From positions 124,001-188,000 of the forward strand of contig QYPL01000014.1 in NCBI GenBank assembly GCA_007280515.1: DNA of 64,000 bases, given 5' to 3'. This DNA is from Sediminibacterium sp. GTDB taxonomy: Bacteria > Bacteroidota > Bacteroidia > Chitinophagales > Chitinophagaceae. The notes beneath the pieces were generated by a model. It did no database searches. It saw nothing but the letters and a program-made list of their open reading frames with translations, and was not told where the DNA came from. A program made the position numbers and the translations under genes. Shown piece by piece: positions 9,949-20,634 of the stretch (position 1 is the stretch's first letter; the number at the start of each line of letters is the position of its first letter).

Positions 9949-11076
9949 TTATAAAATAGTTAATAGGGTAGCTATTAATTTATCAATTTCTGCTTTTGTA
10001 TTGTGCTTAGAGAGAGAAAAACGAACAGTAACCTCATTACTTCCTTTGTGTAGCGTATGAATTACATGAGAACCGGTTTGCGCTCCACTTGAGCAGGCGC
10101 TGCCCCCACTTGCGCAAATATGTTGAATGTCTAAATTAAATAAAATCATTTCTGTTCTTTCCGATTTAGGAAAATTAACGCTTAAAGTAGTGTAAAGGCT
10201 TGTGCCAAAAGGGTCGCCATTAAAATTCACCCCAGGCACTTTATCAACCATTTCATCGTGCATGTATTTTTTTAAACCAGCAATGGTAGCACTGTCTTTT
10301 TCAAAATTTTCAGTAGCTATTTCTAACGCTTTTGCTAAGCCAACAATGCCATATAAATTTTCAGTACCCGCGCGCATATTTCTTTCTTGTGCACCACCAT
10401 GTAATAAAGGGTTAATCTTTATATTTTCACTAATGTATAATATGCCTACTCCTTTAGGGCCATGAAATTTATGTCCTGCTCCTGTGATAAAATCTACAGG
10501 GGTATTCGCTAAGTCAAAAGGGAAATGGCCTACTGTCTGCACCGTATCGCTATGGAAATAAGCATTATACTTTTTACAAATGCCACCTACTTCCACAAGG
10601 TCAATCATATTGCCAATTTCATTATTAGCATGCATAATACTTACAATGGTTTTCTCGGTACTGGCTGCAAGTATTTGTTCTAAATGGTCAGTATCTATAT
10701 GTCCATTGGGAAGAATAGTAACCAGGCTAAGCTTTGCATTATGTTTTTTAGCCAAATGGTTTACTGTATGAAGGGTAGCATGGTGTTCGATAGCAGAGCT
10801 GATAATATGCTTGCACTCTAAGTTTTCCATGGCTGCATGTAAAACTGTATTGCTGCTTTCAGTGCCCCCACTTGTAAAAAATATTTCAGCAGGACGGGCG
10901 CCTAAAATTTTAGCAACTTGCTTTCTTGCTTGTTCAATGGCCATTCTTGTCTCACGTCCATAACTATATATAGAAGAAGGGTTGCCAAATTTCTCGGTCA
11001 TATAAGGCATCATGGCTTCTAAGACCAAGGGGTCTAGTGAAGTAGTAGCCGCATTATCAAAATAAATTCTTTCCAT
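9949..11076 (-). CDS. Cysteine desulfurase (IscS/NifS family)
   Basis: 375 aa; MERIYFDNAATTSLDPLV, GHKFHGPKGVGILY (PLP Lys), CASGGSACSSGAQTGSHV (catalytic Cys loop). Confidence 0.92.
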   Translation of the reverse strand: MERIYFDNAATTSLDPLVLEAMMPYMTEKFGNPSSIYSYGRETRMAIEQARKQVAKILGARPAEIFFTSGGTESSNTVLHAAMENLECKHIISSAIEHHATLHTVNHLAKKHNAKLSLVTILPNGHIDTDHLEQILAASTEKTIVSIMHANNEIGNMIDLVEVGGICKKYNAYFHSDTVQTVGHFPFDLANTPVDFITGAGHKFHGPKGVGILYISENIKINPLLHGGAQERNMRAGTENLYGIVGLAKALEIATENFEKDSATIAGLKKYMHDEMVDKVPGVNFNGDPFGTSLYTTLSVNFPKSERTEMILFNLDIQHICASGGSACSSGAQTGSHVIHTLHKGSNEVTVRFSLSKHNTKAEIDKLIATLLTIL

Positions 11077-11125
11077 GGGTCTATATATAACTAGTCTATA
11101 ATGTAGTTTCTAAACTTTTTCTAAG

Positions 11126-12508
11126 TTAGTTAATTGTTCCAATAATTGAAATAATCTCGTCCGCTAATTTATCAGCAGCTACCTGTGAGGTGGCTTCTGT
11201 ATAAATACGAATAATAGGTTCCGTATTACTTGATCTAAGGTGTACCCATTCGTTTTCAAAATCAATTTTAAAGCCATCTTCTTTATTAATAGGGAAGGCG
11301 GCAAATTTTGTAGCTAGCAACTCAAATATTTTACTAAGTGAAATAGAGGCGTCTAGATCCATTTTTTTCTTACTCATAAAATAAGCAGGATAACTGGCTC
11401 TTAAAGCAGAAGCGCTCATTTTACTTTTCGCTAAATGTGTTAAAAACAACGCAATACCCATTAGCGCGTCTCTTCCATAATGTAAATAAGGTACAATAAT
11501 ACCACCGTTACCTTCACCACCTATAACGGCTTTTTCTTTTTTCATTTTATTCACCACATTCACTTCACCTACAGTACTTGCGAAATAACTACAGCCGTAT
11601 TTTTCAGTGACATCTCTTAAAGCACGGGTAGAAGATAAATTACTAACAGTTGCGCCCTTTTTATTTTGTAAAATATAATCGGCTACGGCTACAAGTGTAT
11701 ATTCTTCTCCAAATAATTCTCCGTTTTCACTTACAAAACATAAGCGGTCTACATCGGGGTCTACAGCAATACCTATACTTGCTTTTTTAGAAAGCACTGT
11801 ATCACAAAGTGCTGTAAGGTTTTCTTTTAAAGGCTCTGGGTTATGTGCAAAATTGCCATGCATGTCCCCATTCAAAATAGTAATATCATTTACGCCAATG
11901 GCTTTTAATAAGGCAGGTACTGTGAAGGCCCCAGAACTATTAATGGCGTCCACTACCACAATAAATTGAGCTGCTTTTATAGCATTCACATCTACTAATG
12001 GATAAGCTACAATGGCTTGAATATGTTTTTCAAGACTATCCTTATTTGTAATTATTTTTCCTAAATCGTCTATGCTTGCATAATTAAAATCTTCATTGGC
12101 GGCTAATGTTAAAATAGTTTTTCCTTCTTCGCCACTTACAAACTCTCCTTTTTCATTTAATAATTTTAAAGCATTCCACTGTTTAGGATTATGGCTAGCC
12201 GTTAAAATAATACCACCATCCGCTTTTTCAAAAACAACCGTCATTTCAACGGTAGGCGTAGTACTTAATCCCAAATGTATTACATCTATGCCTAAGGCTA
12301 AAAGGCTCTGTTCTACCAATACTTCTACCATTTCCCCACTCATTCTTCCGTCTCTACCCACCACCACTTTTTTCTTGCCAGGCGCTTTATGTAGCAGCCA
12401 GCTGCCATAGGCAGAGGCAAACTTAACAATATCGATAGGAGTGAGGTTATCATTGGGTTTACCCCCAATGGTGCCCCTAAATCCTGAAATACTTTTAATA
12501 AGTGCCAT
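11126..12508 (-). CDS. glmM: Phosphoglucosamine mutase
   Basis: 460 aa; GFRGTIGG, VVGRDGRMSGEM, ILTASHNPKQWNALK (active-site Ser), VDPDVDRL, EGNGG and C-terminal RSSNTEPIIRIYTEA. Confidence 0.88.
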   Translation of the reverse strand: MALIKSISGFRGTIGGKPNDNLTPIDIVKFASAYGSWLLHKAPGKKKVVVGRDGRMSGEMVEVLVEQSLLALGIDVIHLGLSTTPTVEMTVVFEKADGGIILTASHNPKQWNALKLLNEKGEFVSGEEGKTILTLAANEDFNYASIDDLGKIITNKDSLEKHIQAIVAYPLVDVNAIKAAQFIVVVDAINSSGAFTVPALLKAIGVNDITILNGDMHGNFAHNPEPLKENLTALCDTVLSKKASIGIAVDPDVDRLCFVSENGELFGEEYTLVAVADYILQNKKGATVSNLSSTRALRDVTEKYGCSYFASTVGEVNVVNKMKKEKAVIGGEGNGGIIVPYLHYGRDALMGIALFLTHLAKSKMSASALRASYPAYFMSKKKMDLDASISLSKIFELLATKFAAFPINKEDGFKIDFENEWVHLRSSNTEPIIRIYTEATSQVAADKLADEIISIIGTIN

Positions 12509-12568
12509 AGCTGCTCTTTTTACTTTAAAAATTGGTTCTGCAAATTTACTTTATTTTTTTACACTTCC

Positions 12569-13171
12569 TTGTATCTTTATGGCATGATATTAGACATTTG
12601 GACATCTTTAGAGAAGGCAGATATAGCTTTATTTGAGCTTATCAATGGTCAATGGACAATGCCCTACTTTGATGTAATGATGCCTTGGATGCGAACTTCT
12701 GAACATTGGATCCCCTTTTACCTGGCGCTAGTAGGCTATGTATTCTATCGTTGGGGCTGGAAGGCTTGGAAATGGCTATTAGCAGTTGCCATCACTATTG
12801 CACTGACCGACCAAGTAAGTAGTTTTATATTCAAACCTTTTATTCATCGTTTAAGACCCTGTGCCGACCCTGCGATGCTAACGCAAGTAAAGTTATTAAT
12901 TCCTGCCTGTCCTAGTAGTTTCAGTTTCACCTCTTCTCATGCGGCTAATCATTTTAGTTTGGCCATATTTATATTTATGACTTTACAACCACTCTTTAAA
13001 AAATATACTTATTTATTTTTTCTATGGGCAGGTCTTATTTCTTATGCGCAAATTTATGTGGGGGTGCATTATCCATTAGATGTATTTGCAGGAACCTTCA
13101 TAGGGCTTGTTATGGGCTATGCTGGGACAAAACTATATTCAAAGTGGTTGTCCATTTCGAATAAACATTAA
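12569..13171 (+). CDS. PAP2-family phosphatase
   Basis: 200 aa multi-TM; KPFIHRLRPC (KxxxxxxRP), SFSFTSSHAANHF (PSGH-like), YVGVHYPLDVFAG (SRxxxxxHxxxD-like). More likely start is ATG 12584. Confidence 0.85.
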   Translation: MYLYGMILDIWTSLEKADIALFELINGQWTMPYFDVMMPWMRTSEHWIPFYLALVGYVFYRWGWKAWKWLLAVAITIALTDQVSSFIFKPFIHRLRPCADPAMLTQVKLLIPACPSSFSFTSSHAANHFSLAIFIFMTLQPLFKKYTYLFFLWAGLISYAQIYVGVHYPLDVFAGTFIGLVMGYAGTKLYSKWLSISNKH

Positions 13172-13192
13172 TTAAAATAATTAAGTGCTGTC

Positions 13193-13681
13193 TTAAAAAT
13201 TAAATTGTGTCGAATTTTTAGGGTAGATGAGTTCGTAACTTTTTCTAACACCTTTTGCATTTACATGAAAAATATTTATTTGCTGATCGTTGACGCCAAA
13301 TAAAATCTCGCAAAAAACATTAAGTTGACTTAGCTGCTTTATATTCTTTATTTCAAAATAGGTCCAAGTACTTTCTTTTTGGATTTCAAATCCAACATAT
13401 TCTAAAGTAGATTTATTGCCATTTACAGACAAACTTAATTTTTTGGTTAAATAAGCTTTAAGGAGTGCATCTGCTTTAATTTTTTGATTAGCCTGTGATA
13501 AATCAATGGTGGTTTTAGTATCGGCAGTGATCATTTTTTCAAGGTCGCTGGTGAAGCAGCGCACACTAATTTCAATGGTGGCCTCTTTTTCATTATGATT
13601 AATATCAATCACGGATACGAAAAAAGGGTGCAGTAAACTAAGCATTGCGGTAAAAAGGGTATTCCATCCAACTAAAAGCAT
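13193..13681 (-). CDS. DUF6702-like hypothetical protein
   Basis: 162 aa; HPFFVSVIDINHNEKEATIEISVRCFTSDLEKMI is typical of this Bacteroidota family. Confidence 0.6.
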   Translation of the reverse strand: MLLVGWNTLFTAMLSLLHPFFVSVIDINHNEKEATIEISVRCFTSDLEKMITADTKTTIDLSQANQKIKADALLKAYLTKKLSLSVNGNKSTLEYVGFEIQKESTWTYFEIKNIKQLSQLNVFCEILFGVNDQQINIFHVNAKGVRKSYELIYPKNSTQFNF

Positions 13682-13743
13682 ATAAATTTATTTGTATCTT
13701 ACAAATGTCTTGATTAATTTACCATTTTAAAAATTTTCATTAA

Positions 13744-14337
13744 ATGAATGATGTATTTATTTTTGTGCATCTTGGATTTAGGCATATTATAGATATCAAT
13801 GGGTCTGATCATATGATGTTTATACTAGCCCTGGTGATTCGATATTTGGTGACAGATTGGAAAAAGATACTCATTTTAGTGACTTCGTTTACCATTGGCC
13901 ATTCTATTACCTTGGCTTTAAGTACTTTAGAATGGATTTATTTTCCCATGCATCTGATTGAACTACTTATCCCCATTACCATCTTATTAACAGCGATTTC
14001 AAATCTTTTTGTAAAAGATTTTAGTTTTTCTTCCAAGTATCATATTATATATTATTTCGCTTTGTTTTTTGGCCTTATTCATGGTTTGGGTTTTAGTAAT
14101 TACCTCAAAAGCTTACTCGGTAAAGAGGAAAGCATTGTACTGCCTCTATTTTCATTCAATATAGGGCTGGAACTAGGTCAGCTATTGATTGTGGGCTGTA
14201 TTTTAGTTTTTTCTTTTATCTTCATAAATTACCTCAAAATAAACCGAAAATCGTATATTCGAATTGGATCTATTATTACCATTGGACTTTCTTTAATGAT
14301 GATAATAGATCGTATTAACCCTTTTTTAAATAAATAG
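13744..14337 (+). CDS. HupE/UreJ-family membrane protein
   Basis: 197 aa; GFRHIIDINGSDHMMFILALVI, FTIGHSITLALSTL, FALFFGLIHGLGFSNYL. Confidence 0.82.
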   Translation: MNDVFIFVHLGFRHIIDINGSDHMMFILALVIRYLVTDWKKILILVTSFTIGHSITLALSTLEWIYFPMHLIELLIPITILLTAISNLFVKDFSFSSKYHIIYYFALFFGLIHGLGFSNYLKSLLGKEESIVLPLFSFNIGLELGQLLIVGCILVFSFIFINYLKINRKSYIRIGSIITIGLSLMMIIDRINPFLNK

Positions 14338-14342
14338 ATTTT

Positions 14343-16748
14343 ATGCAAATCAAAAAATTATTTTCTTTGAGTTTTGTTTTCTTAACAAGCCTGACTTGTT
14401 TATTGGCACAAGACATTCACAACAATCCAACCTCTAATCATGGTAATAAATTTGAACAGTTGGGTACCATCTTAGCTACACCTAATGAGTACCGAACAGC
14501 AAGTGGTGCTCCAGGCCCTAAGTATTGGCAACAAAGAGCAGACTATGATATCAAAGCTACATTGGATGAAAAAAAGTTAATGCTATCTGGTGCTGAAACA
14601 GTTACTTACTATAACAACTCACCCGATGTACTTACTTATTTATGGTTGCAATTAGATGAAAATCAACATAGTTCAGTTAACAATGCAGACTTCCCAGATG
14701 AAACTCGTTTAGGAAGAGGTATAACTACTGCCACTATTGATAAATTAACAGAACAAAAAACCGATAATGGTCTTGGGCATATTATATCCTCTTTAACAGA
14801 TGCGATGGGGGCGAAATTAAAATATACTATTAATGGTACCATGATGCGTATTGAAACGCCTAGCCCATTAAAGCCTGGTCAAAAAATTGTTTTTAAGTTA
14901 AATTGGACTTATAAAATTACCGATCGTTTAACCTATGCAGGAAGAGGTGGGTATGAATATTTTCCAGAGGACGGCAACTATTTATTTACCATGGCACAAT
15001 GGTACCCTCGTTTATGTGTGTACTCCGATTTCCAAGGATGGCAAAATCATCAATTTACAAACCGTGGAGAATTTGCTTTAGTGTTTGGTAATTATAAAGT
15101 GGCTATCACAGTTCCGGGTGACCACGTCGTGATGGCTACTGGTCAAGCACAAAATTATCCTGCAGTACTTTCTGCAGCACAGTTAGCTAGATGGAATAAA
15201 GCGCAAACGGCTACTGAGCCAGTGGAAGTGGTTACTTTAGAAGAAGCAAAAAATGCAGAAAAAAATAAAGCTACTTCACAAAAGACTTGGGTATTTAATG
15301 CTGAGAATGTACGTGACTTTGCTTTTGGAAGCAGTCGTAAATTTATATGGGATGCAATGGCTGCTAATGTAGAAGGAAAAAAAGTAATGTGCATGAGTGC
15401 TTATGGTAAAGAAGCTTATGGTTTATACCGTAAGTTTTCAACGAAGGCCGTTGCGCATACTATTAAATCATATTCTAAGTTTAGTATTGCATATCCTTAC
15501 CCAGTAGCACAAAGTATTGAAGCCGCTAATGGAATGGAGTATCCTATGATATGTTTTAATTATGGACGTACCGAAAAAGATGGTACTTATACAGAAGCTA
15601 CTAAAAATGGAATGCTAGGTGTGGTAATTCATGAAGTAGGGCATAACTTTTTCCCAATGATTGTTAATAGCGATGAGCGCCAATGGTCATGGATGGATGA
15701 AGGCTTAAATTCATTCGTTGAATATTTAACAGAAGAATTATACGATAACAAATTTCCTACAAGAGGAGGTCCGGCCTGGACCATTGCAGATTACATGCGT
15801 TTACCAAAGGATCAATTGGAACCTATTATGACCAATAGCGAAAATATTATTCAGTTTGGACCCAATGCTTACACAAAACCTGCAACAGCTTTAAATATTT
15901 TAAGAGAAACCGTTATGGGGCGTGCGTTATTTGATTATTCTTTTAAAGAATATGCACGTCGTTGGGCTTTTAAACATCCCACCCCTGCCGATTTATTCAG
16001 AACCATGGAAGATGCAAGTGCGGTAGATCTAGATTGGTATTGGAGAGGATGGTTTTATGGTATTGACCCTGTAGATATTGCCATAGATACGGTTAGACAT
16101 GCTGTCTATGACCCAAATTCAACAGCTGCGCCAGCAATGGGTGGTCGTGGTGGTAGAAATATGTCAGGTAGTAACGGACCAAGAGGCTTAGATAAACCTA
16201 TATTACCTGGTTTTGATGATATTTCAAAAGTTAGAAATAGAGCCGATAAGTCAATTGTTTTTTTAACAGATGCCGATACAAGTTTGCGTGATTTTTATTG
16301 GAGATATGATAGAGGTTTGGAGCCTTATGATACAGTAACTAAGCAGCCCGCAATGAGTTATGGTGCGATGGAACCATTGACAGATGCCGAAAAAGTAAAA
16401 TATGCCAATGTCAATTTATATGAAATTACTTTTTTAAATAAAGGCGGTTTGGTGATGCCAATAATTGTTGAGTTTACATTTGAAGACGGCAGTAAAGAAT
16501 TAAAAAAGTTATCTGCTCAAATTTGGAGACATAATGAAAATAAAGTAGTGAGTACTTTTTTAACCAATAAAAAAGCAGTCTCTATTCAATTAGATCCAAT
16601 GCGTGAAACAGCCGATATTAATGAGAACAATAATAGCTGGCCAAAAGTAGCGGCAGCTTCTAATTTTTCGTTATTCAAAATGAAAGGTATGGGACGTGGA
16701 CAATCGATGGGAGTATCACCTATGCAAAATGCACAAAATAAAAAATAA
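14343..16748 (+). CDS. M1-family metallopeptidase (secreted)
   Basis: 801 aa; signal peptide, GVVIHEVGHNFFPMIVNSDERQWSWMDEGLNSFVEYL gives the HExxH and downstream Glu zinc site. Confidence 0.9.
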   Translation: MQIKKLFSLSFVFLTSLTCLLAQDIHNNPTSNHGNKFEQLGTILATPNEYRTASGAPGPKYWQQRADYDIKATLDEKKLMLSGAETVTYYNNSPDVLTYLWLQLDENQHSSVNNADFPDETRLGRGITTATIDKLTEQKTDNGLGHIISSLTDAMGAKLKYTINGTMMRIETPSPLKPGQKIVFKLNWTYKITDRLTYAGRGGYEYFPEDGNYLFTMAQWYPRLCVYSDFQGWQNHQFTNRGEFALVFGNYKVAITVPGDHVVMATGQAQNYPAVLSAAQLARWNKAQTATEPVEVVTLEEAKNAEKNKATSQKTWVFNAENVRDFAFGSSRKFIWDAMAANVEGKKVMCMSAYGKEAYGLYRKFSTKAVAHTIKSYSKFSIAYPYPVAQSIEAANGMEYPMICFNYGRTEKDGTYTEATKNGMLGVVIHEVGHNFFPMIVNSDERQWSWMDEGLNSFVEYLTEELYDNKFPTRGGPAWTIADYMRLPKDQLEPIMTNSENIIQFGPNAYTKPATALNILRETVMGRALFDYSFKEYARRWAFKHPTPADLFRTMEDASAVDLDWYWRGWFYGIDPVDIAIDTVRHAVYDPNSTAAPAMGGRGGRNMSGSNGPRGLDKPILPGFDDISKVRNRADKSIVFLTDADTSLRDFYWRYDRGLEPYDTVTKQPAMSYGAMEPLTDAEKVKYANVNLYEITFLNKGGLVMPIIVEFTFEDGSKELKKLSAQIWRHNENKVVSTFLTNKKAVSIQLDPMRETADINENNNSWPKVAAASNFSLFKMKGMGRGQSMGVSPMQNAQNKK

Positions 16749-16780
16749 AAAACTAGATACTACTAATTAACCGTAGATAT

Positions 16781-16817
16781 AAAAAAGGCGCTCCGAAAAT
16801 GGAAGCGCCTTTTTTTA
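16781..16817. terminator. Bidirectional intrinsic terminator
   Basis: AAAAAAGGCGCTccgaaaatggaAGCGCCTTTTTTT between convergent genes. Confidence 0.8.
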
Positions 16818-17861
16818 TTGATGAGCCGAAGCTTTATAATATTTCCATTTTTCAATCACTGCTTGCATATCGGAAGGCAGTGGGCTGTCAAAACTAATTT
16901 TCTTTTCAGTGGTAGGGTGAATAAAGCCAAGGGTTTGCGCATGTAAAGCACATCTAGGACAGGCCTCAAAGCAATTATCTACAAACTGTTTGTATTTTGT
17001 ATAAATGGTACCTTTTAAAATTCTATCGCCACCATATTCAAAATCGTTGAAAAGGGTATGGCCAATATGTTTCATGTGTACTCTAATTTGATGTGTTCTT
17101 CCTGTCTCCAAAATACAAGACACTAGGGTTACATAATTATAACGCTCTATAACTTTATAGTGTGTAATAGCATGCTTCCCAATTTCTTCATCGGGGTAAG
17201 CATCAAACATTTTTCTATTCGACTTATGACGTGCAATATTAGCTACAATTGTTCCTTCTTCTTGTTCCATATCTCCCCAAACAACTGCAACGTATTTTCT
17301 TTCTACGGTATGATTAAAAAATTGTTTGGCTAAATGACTCGCTGCTTCAGGTGTTTTAGCAAGTACAATTAAACCTGTGGTATTTTTATCAATGCGATGC
17401 ACTAATCCAAAACGGGGAAGTACTTCTTCATTTAAATCGGGATTTTGGGAAAGTAAATGATGTGCTACGCCGTTAAGTAATGTGCCCGTATAATTTCCAA
17501 TACCCGGATGCACCACCATATTGGAAGGCTTATTAATTACCATGACAGCTTCATCTTCATAGACAATATCTAAGTTCATGGCCTCCGGCTTCAGGTCGGT
17601 GTATTCTGGATTGATAATACTTAAATACACCACTTCGTCACCGGGTCTTGTTTTGTAATTACTCTTTACTACTTTACCATTCACGGTTAAAAAACCGCCG
17701 TCAATGCCGTTTTGTAATTTGTTTCTGGTAATACCTTCAATTCTTGCTTGCACCCATTTATCAATACGCATAGGGGCTTGTCCTTTATCTACAGTAAAGG
17801 AAACTTTTTCATAAAGGGACTCACTATTTTCTTCCGCTATGGGCTCTAATTCTTCTGACAT
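16815..17861 (-). CDS. RluA-family 23S rRNA pseudouridine synthase (RluD-like)
   Basis: 348 aa; N-terminal S4 domain, FGLVHRIDKNTTGLIVLAKT catalytic Asp motif, ETGRTHQIRVHMKHIGHTLFND. Confidence 0.92.
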   Translation of the reverse strand: MSEELEPIAEENSESLYEKVSFTVDKGQAPMRIDKWVQARIEGITRNKLQNGIDGGFLTVNGKVVKSNYKTRPGDEVVYLSIINPEYTDLKPEAMNLDIVYEDEAVMVINKPSNMVVHPGIGNYTGTLLNGVAHHLLSQNPDLNEEVLPRFGLVHRIDKNTTGLIVLAKTPEAASHLAKQFFNHTVERKYVAVVWGDMEQEEGTIVANIARHKSNRKMFDAYPDEEIGKHAITHYKVIERYNYVTLVSCILETGRTHQIRVHMKHIGHTLFNDFEYGGDRILKGTIYTKYKQFVDNCFEACPRCALHAQTLGFIHPTTEKKISFDSPLPSDMQAVIEKWKYYKASAHQ

Positions 17862-17905
17862 GATGCAAAAGTAGGATATTGCTGCTTAGTTTGTAACTTT
17901 GCTTT

Positions 17906-18613
17906 ATGCGTCAAAAAGTTTTTTTCGAAGATATGGGTATTCGTTCCTATCAGCCCAGCTGGGATTATCAGGAGGCATTATTGCTAAAAAATACGCAAAT
18001 CAAGTGGGCCGCAAGGCAAAATGAACAGGATGTAAAAACTACCCACACAGAACATAGATTATTAATGGTGGAGCATAATCCTGTATTTACTTTAGGGAAA
18101 AGTGGTAAAAGAGAGCATGTTTTAGTGTCGGAGGAACAATTGAAGAATTTAGGTATTGAGTTTTTTCAAATCAATAGAGGGGGCGATGTGACTTACCATG
18201 GTTTGCAGCAAATTGTTGGCTATCCCATTTTGGATTTAGATAAATTTAAAACCGATCTTGGTTGGTATTTAAGAAGTCTAGAACAAGTTATCATTGATGT
18301 CATTGCTGAATATGGATTGAAAGGAGAAAGAAGTGCTGGTGAAACAGGCGTTTGGTTAGAACCTAATGACCCGTTTATGGCTAGAAAAATTTGTGCCATG
18401 GGTATTAAATGTAGCAGATGGATTACCATGCATGGCTTTGCCCTCAATGTAAATACCGATTTATCTCATTTTGAATTTATAGTGCCTTGTGGTATACAAG
18501 GGAAAACAGTTACTTCCTTAGAAAAAGAATTAGGGTATAAAGTAAATTACGAAGCCGTAAAAGAAAAAGTAAAAAAACATTTTCAATTAATATTTGATTG
18601 CGAACTAGTTTAA
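17906..18613 (+). CDS. lipB: Lipoyl(octanoyl) transferase LipB
   Basis: 235 aa; HNPVFTLGKSG, FQINRGGDVTYHGLQQIVGYPILDL, GETGVWL, KICAMGIKCSRWITMHGFALNV, IVPCGIQGKTVTSL. Confidence 0.94.
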   Translation: MRQKVFFEDMGIRSYQPSWDYQEALLLKNTQIKWAARQNEQDVKTTHTEHRLLMVEHNPVFTLGKSGKREHVLVSEEQLKNLGIEFFQINRGGDVTYHGLQQIVGYPILDLDKFKTDLGWYLRSLEQVIIDVIAEYGLKGERSAGETGVWLEPNDPFMARKICAMGIKCSRWITMHGFALNVNTDLSHFEFIVPCGIQGKTVTSLEKELGYKVNYEAVKEKVKKHFQLIFDCELV

Positions 18614-18681
18614 TGGAAGAGTGCTGGTTTATCAAAACAGTATTAGTTGTGTAAACTACAATAGTTACAAGGGTTCGAGTT

Positions 18682-19587
18682 TTAATAAAGTAAAGTCCCT
18701 AAGGGCAATGATCTATTGCCTTGTAGGCCCCCACTATGTATTACTAATAATTTAGTTCCTTCTTGGAAATAATTTTCTTTCAATAAATTTTCAACCGCGA
18801 ATAATAGTTTTCCTGTATACACAATATCAGTAGGTATTTTTTCTGAAGTCCAAAGCTGGTTCATAAAAGCAAAAAGTGCAGGATTTGTTTTGGCATAGCC
18901 TCCCTGCTGGTAAGTATGTAATAAGGTAAATGGCTTATCGCTATTTGTTAATAATGATTTTATTTCTGCTTCAATACTATTTTCATTTTTTAAAATGGGA
19001 ATACCTATTATTTTTTGGTTTGCTGCTGCCGCATTAATTAATCCAGCTAGCATAGTTCCTGTACCCACTGCTGCAATAATAGTTGTATAGTCTCTGCAGC
19101 GCTCGTTTAAAATAGTAGCCGCTCCTTTAGCGCCTATGGTTCCATAGCCGCCTTCATTAATGAAGTAGGTAGAACTGTTATCAATACTACTGTGCTGATT
19201 CGTTTTTAGTAAATCATTTTTTATTTCTTGAAAATGAGTTCTTCCAATAAATTCTAATTGCATTCCATAGCCAAGGGCTTCTTGTAAACTTGCGGTAATT
19301 CTATCTTCCTTAGTAGCTCTTACATACCCTATACTTTTTATATTATTTTCTTTTGCAGCATAGGCCAAGGCTACTAAATGATTAGAATAGGGCCCGCCGA
19401 AACTAGCGATGGTTTTGCAAGATTGACTAATAGCTTCTTCTATATAATACCTTAGCTTAAACCATTTATTGCCACTTACAATAGGGTGCAATTTATCTAA
19501 TCTTAAAATACTAGATTCAATGGTTGGACTACTAAAGCTAGCAATAGGATCAATGGATATAGGATCTAATGTAATGGTAGCTTTCAA
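18682..19587 (-). CDS. PLP-dependent 1-aminocyclopropane-1-carboxylate deaminase / D-cysteine desulfhydrase-like protein
   Basis: 301 aa; LDKLHPIVSGNKWFKLRYYIEEA (PLP Lys), SFGGPYSNHLVALAYAA, GTGTMLAGLI, HSGGLQGNRSL. Confidence 0.85.
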   Translation of the reverse strand: MKATITLDPISIDPIASFSSPTIESSILRLDKLHPIVSGNKWFKLRYYIEEAISQSCKTIASFGGPYSNHLVALAYAAKENNIKSIGYVRATKEDRITASLQEALGYGMQLEFIGRTHFQEIKNDLLKTNQHSSIDNSSTYFINEGGYGTIGAKGAATILNERCRDYTTIIAAVGTGTMLAGLINAAAANQKIIGIPILKNENSIEAEIKSLLTNSDKPFTLLHTYQQGGYAKTNPALFAFMNQLWTSEKIPTDIVYTGKLLFAVENLLKENYFQEGTKLLVIHSGGLQGNRSLPLGTLLY

Positions 19588-19702
19588 TGTTTTTTTATTT
19601 AAGGGAAATCAGTTATTTTTACCTGCTGAATTTGGATCAATGTTCAGTAGTTCTCTACCCCAAAAATAGGACTTAATTACATTTTTAATTAATTGAAAAA
19701 AT

Positions 19703-20602
19703 ATGGCACCCACATTAGTAATTTTGGCAGCAGGTATGGCGAGTAGGTATGGCAGTATGAAACAAACCGAGGGTTTTGGTCCAGCTGGAGAAACTATTAT
19801 GGAGTATTCAATTTATGATGCCATTCGAGCAGGTTTTGGAAAAGTGGTATTTATAATTCGTGCCGATTTTGCAGAAGCCTTTAAGCAAGCCTTAGAACCA
19901 AAATTGAAAGGCAAAATAGAAATAGAATATGTTTATCAATCCTTAGATAAATTTACGGAAGGGTATGCCATTGCAACTGATAGGGTGAAGCCTTGGGGCA
20001 CAGCGCATGCTTTATTATGTTGCAAAGAAGTAGTGAAAGAAGCATTTGCTGTTATTAATGCCGATGATTATTATGGTAAAGAGGCATTTGAGCTAGCCCA
20101 TACTTTTTTAACTAAAGAGTGCAACGAAAAAACGAACTGTATACTAGGGTATGAGTTATCAAATACTTTAAGCGAGAATGGTACAGTGAGTAGAGGAGTT
20201 TGTTCTATTGATGCAGAAGGTTATTTGAATCAAATTAATGAACGCACTACTATATTTCGTAGAGCAGATGGTCAAATCGTATTTGAAGAAAATAAGGTAG
20301 AAACGCCTTTGCAAGAAGATACAAGAGTAAGTATGAACTTTATGTGCTTTGGTCCTGGTTTCATTGACTTATGTGAAAAGGAATTTGACTTATTTTTAAA
20401 AGCTAAGGGGCAAGAATTAAAATCGGAGTTTTATATACCCTATGTCGCGGGCAGGTTCCATGAATTAGGCCTAGGAAAAGTAAAACTTATTCCAACGAAT
20501 GCAAAATGGTTTGGAGTCACTTATAAAGAAGATGCACCTGGTGTGAAAGCAAGTATTAATGCACTACTAGATACTAAAGTGTATCCTTCTAATTTGTGGT
20601 AG
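19703..20602 (+). CDS. Nucleotidyltransferase / sugar-phosphate NTP transferase-like protein
   Basis: 299 aa; LVILAAGMASRYGSMKQTEGFGPAGE, KPWGTAHALLCCKEVV, INADDYYG. Confidence 0.82.
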   Translation: MAPTLVILAAGMASRYGSMKQTEGFGPAGETIMEYSIYDAIRAGFGKVVFIIRADFAEAFKQALEPKLKGKIEIEYVYQSLDKFTEGYAIATDRVKPWGTAHALLCCKEVVKEAFAVINADDYYGKEAFELAHTFLTKECNEKTNCILGYELSNTLSENGTVSRGVCSIDAEGYLNQINERTTIFRRADGQIVFEENKVETPLQEDTRVSMNFMCFGPGFIDLCEKEFDLFLKAKGQELKSEFYIPYVAGRFHELGLGKVKLIPTNAKWFGVTYKEDAPGVKASINALLDTKVYPSNLW

Positions 20603-20634
20603 GATATTGATGAAAGAAAAGAGAGGGGGGAAAA

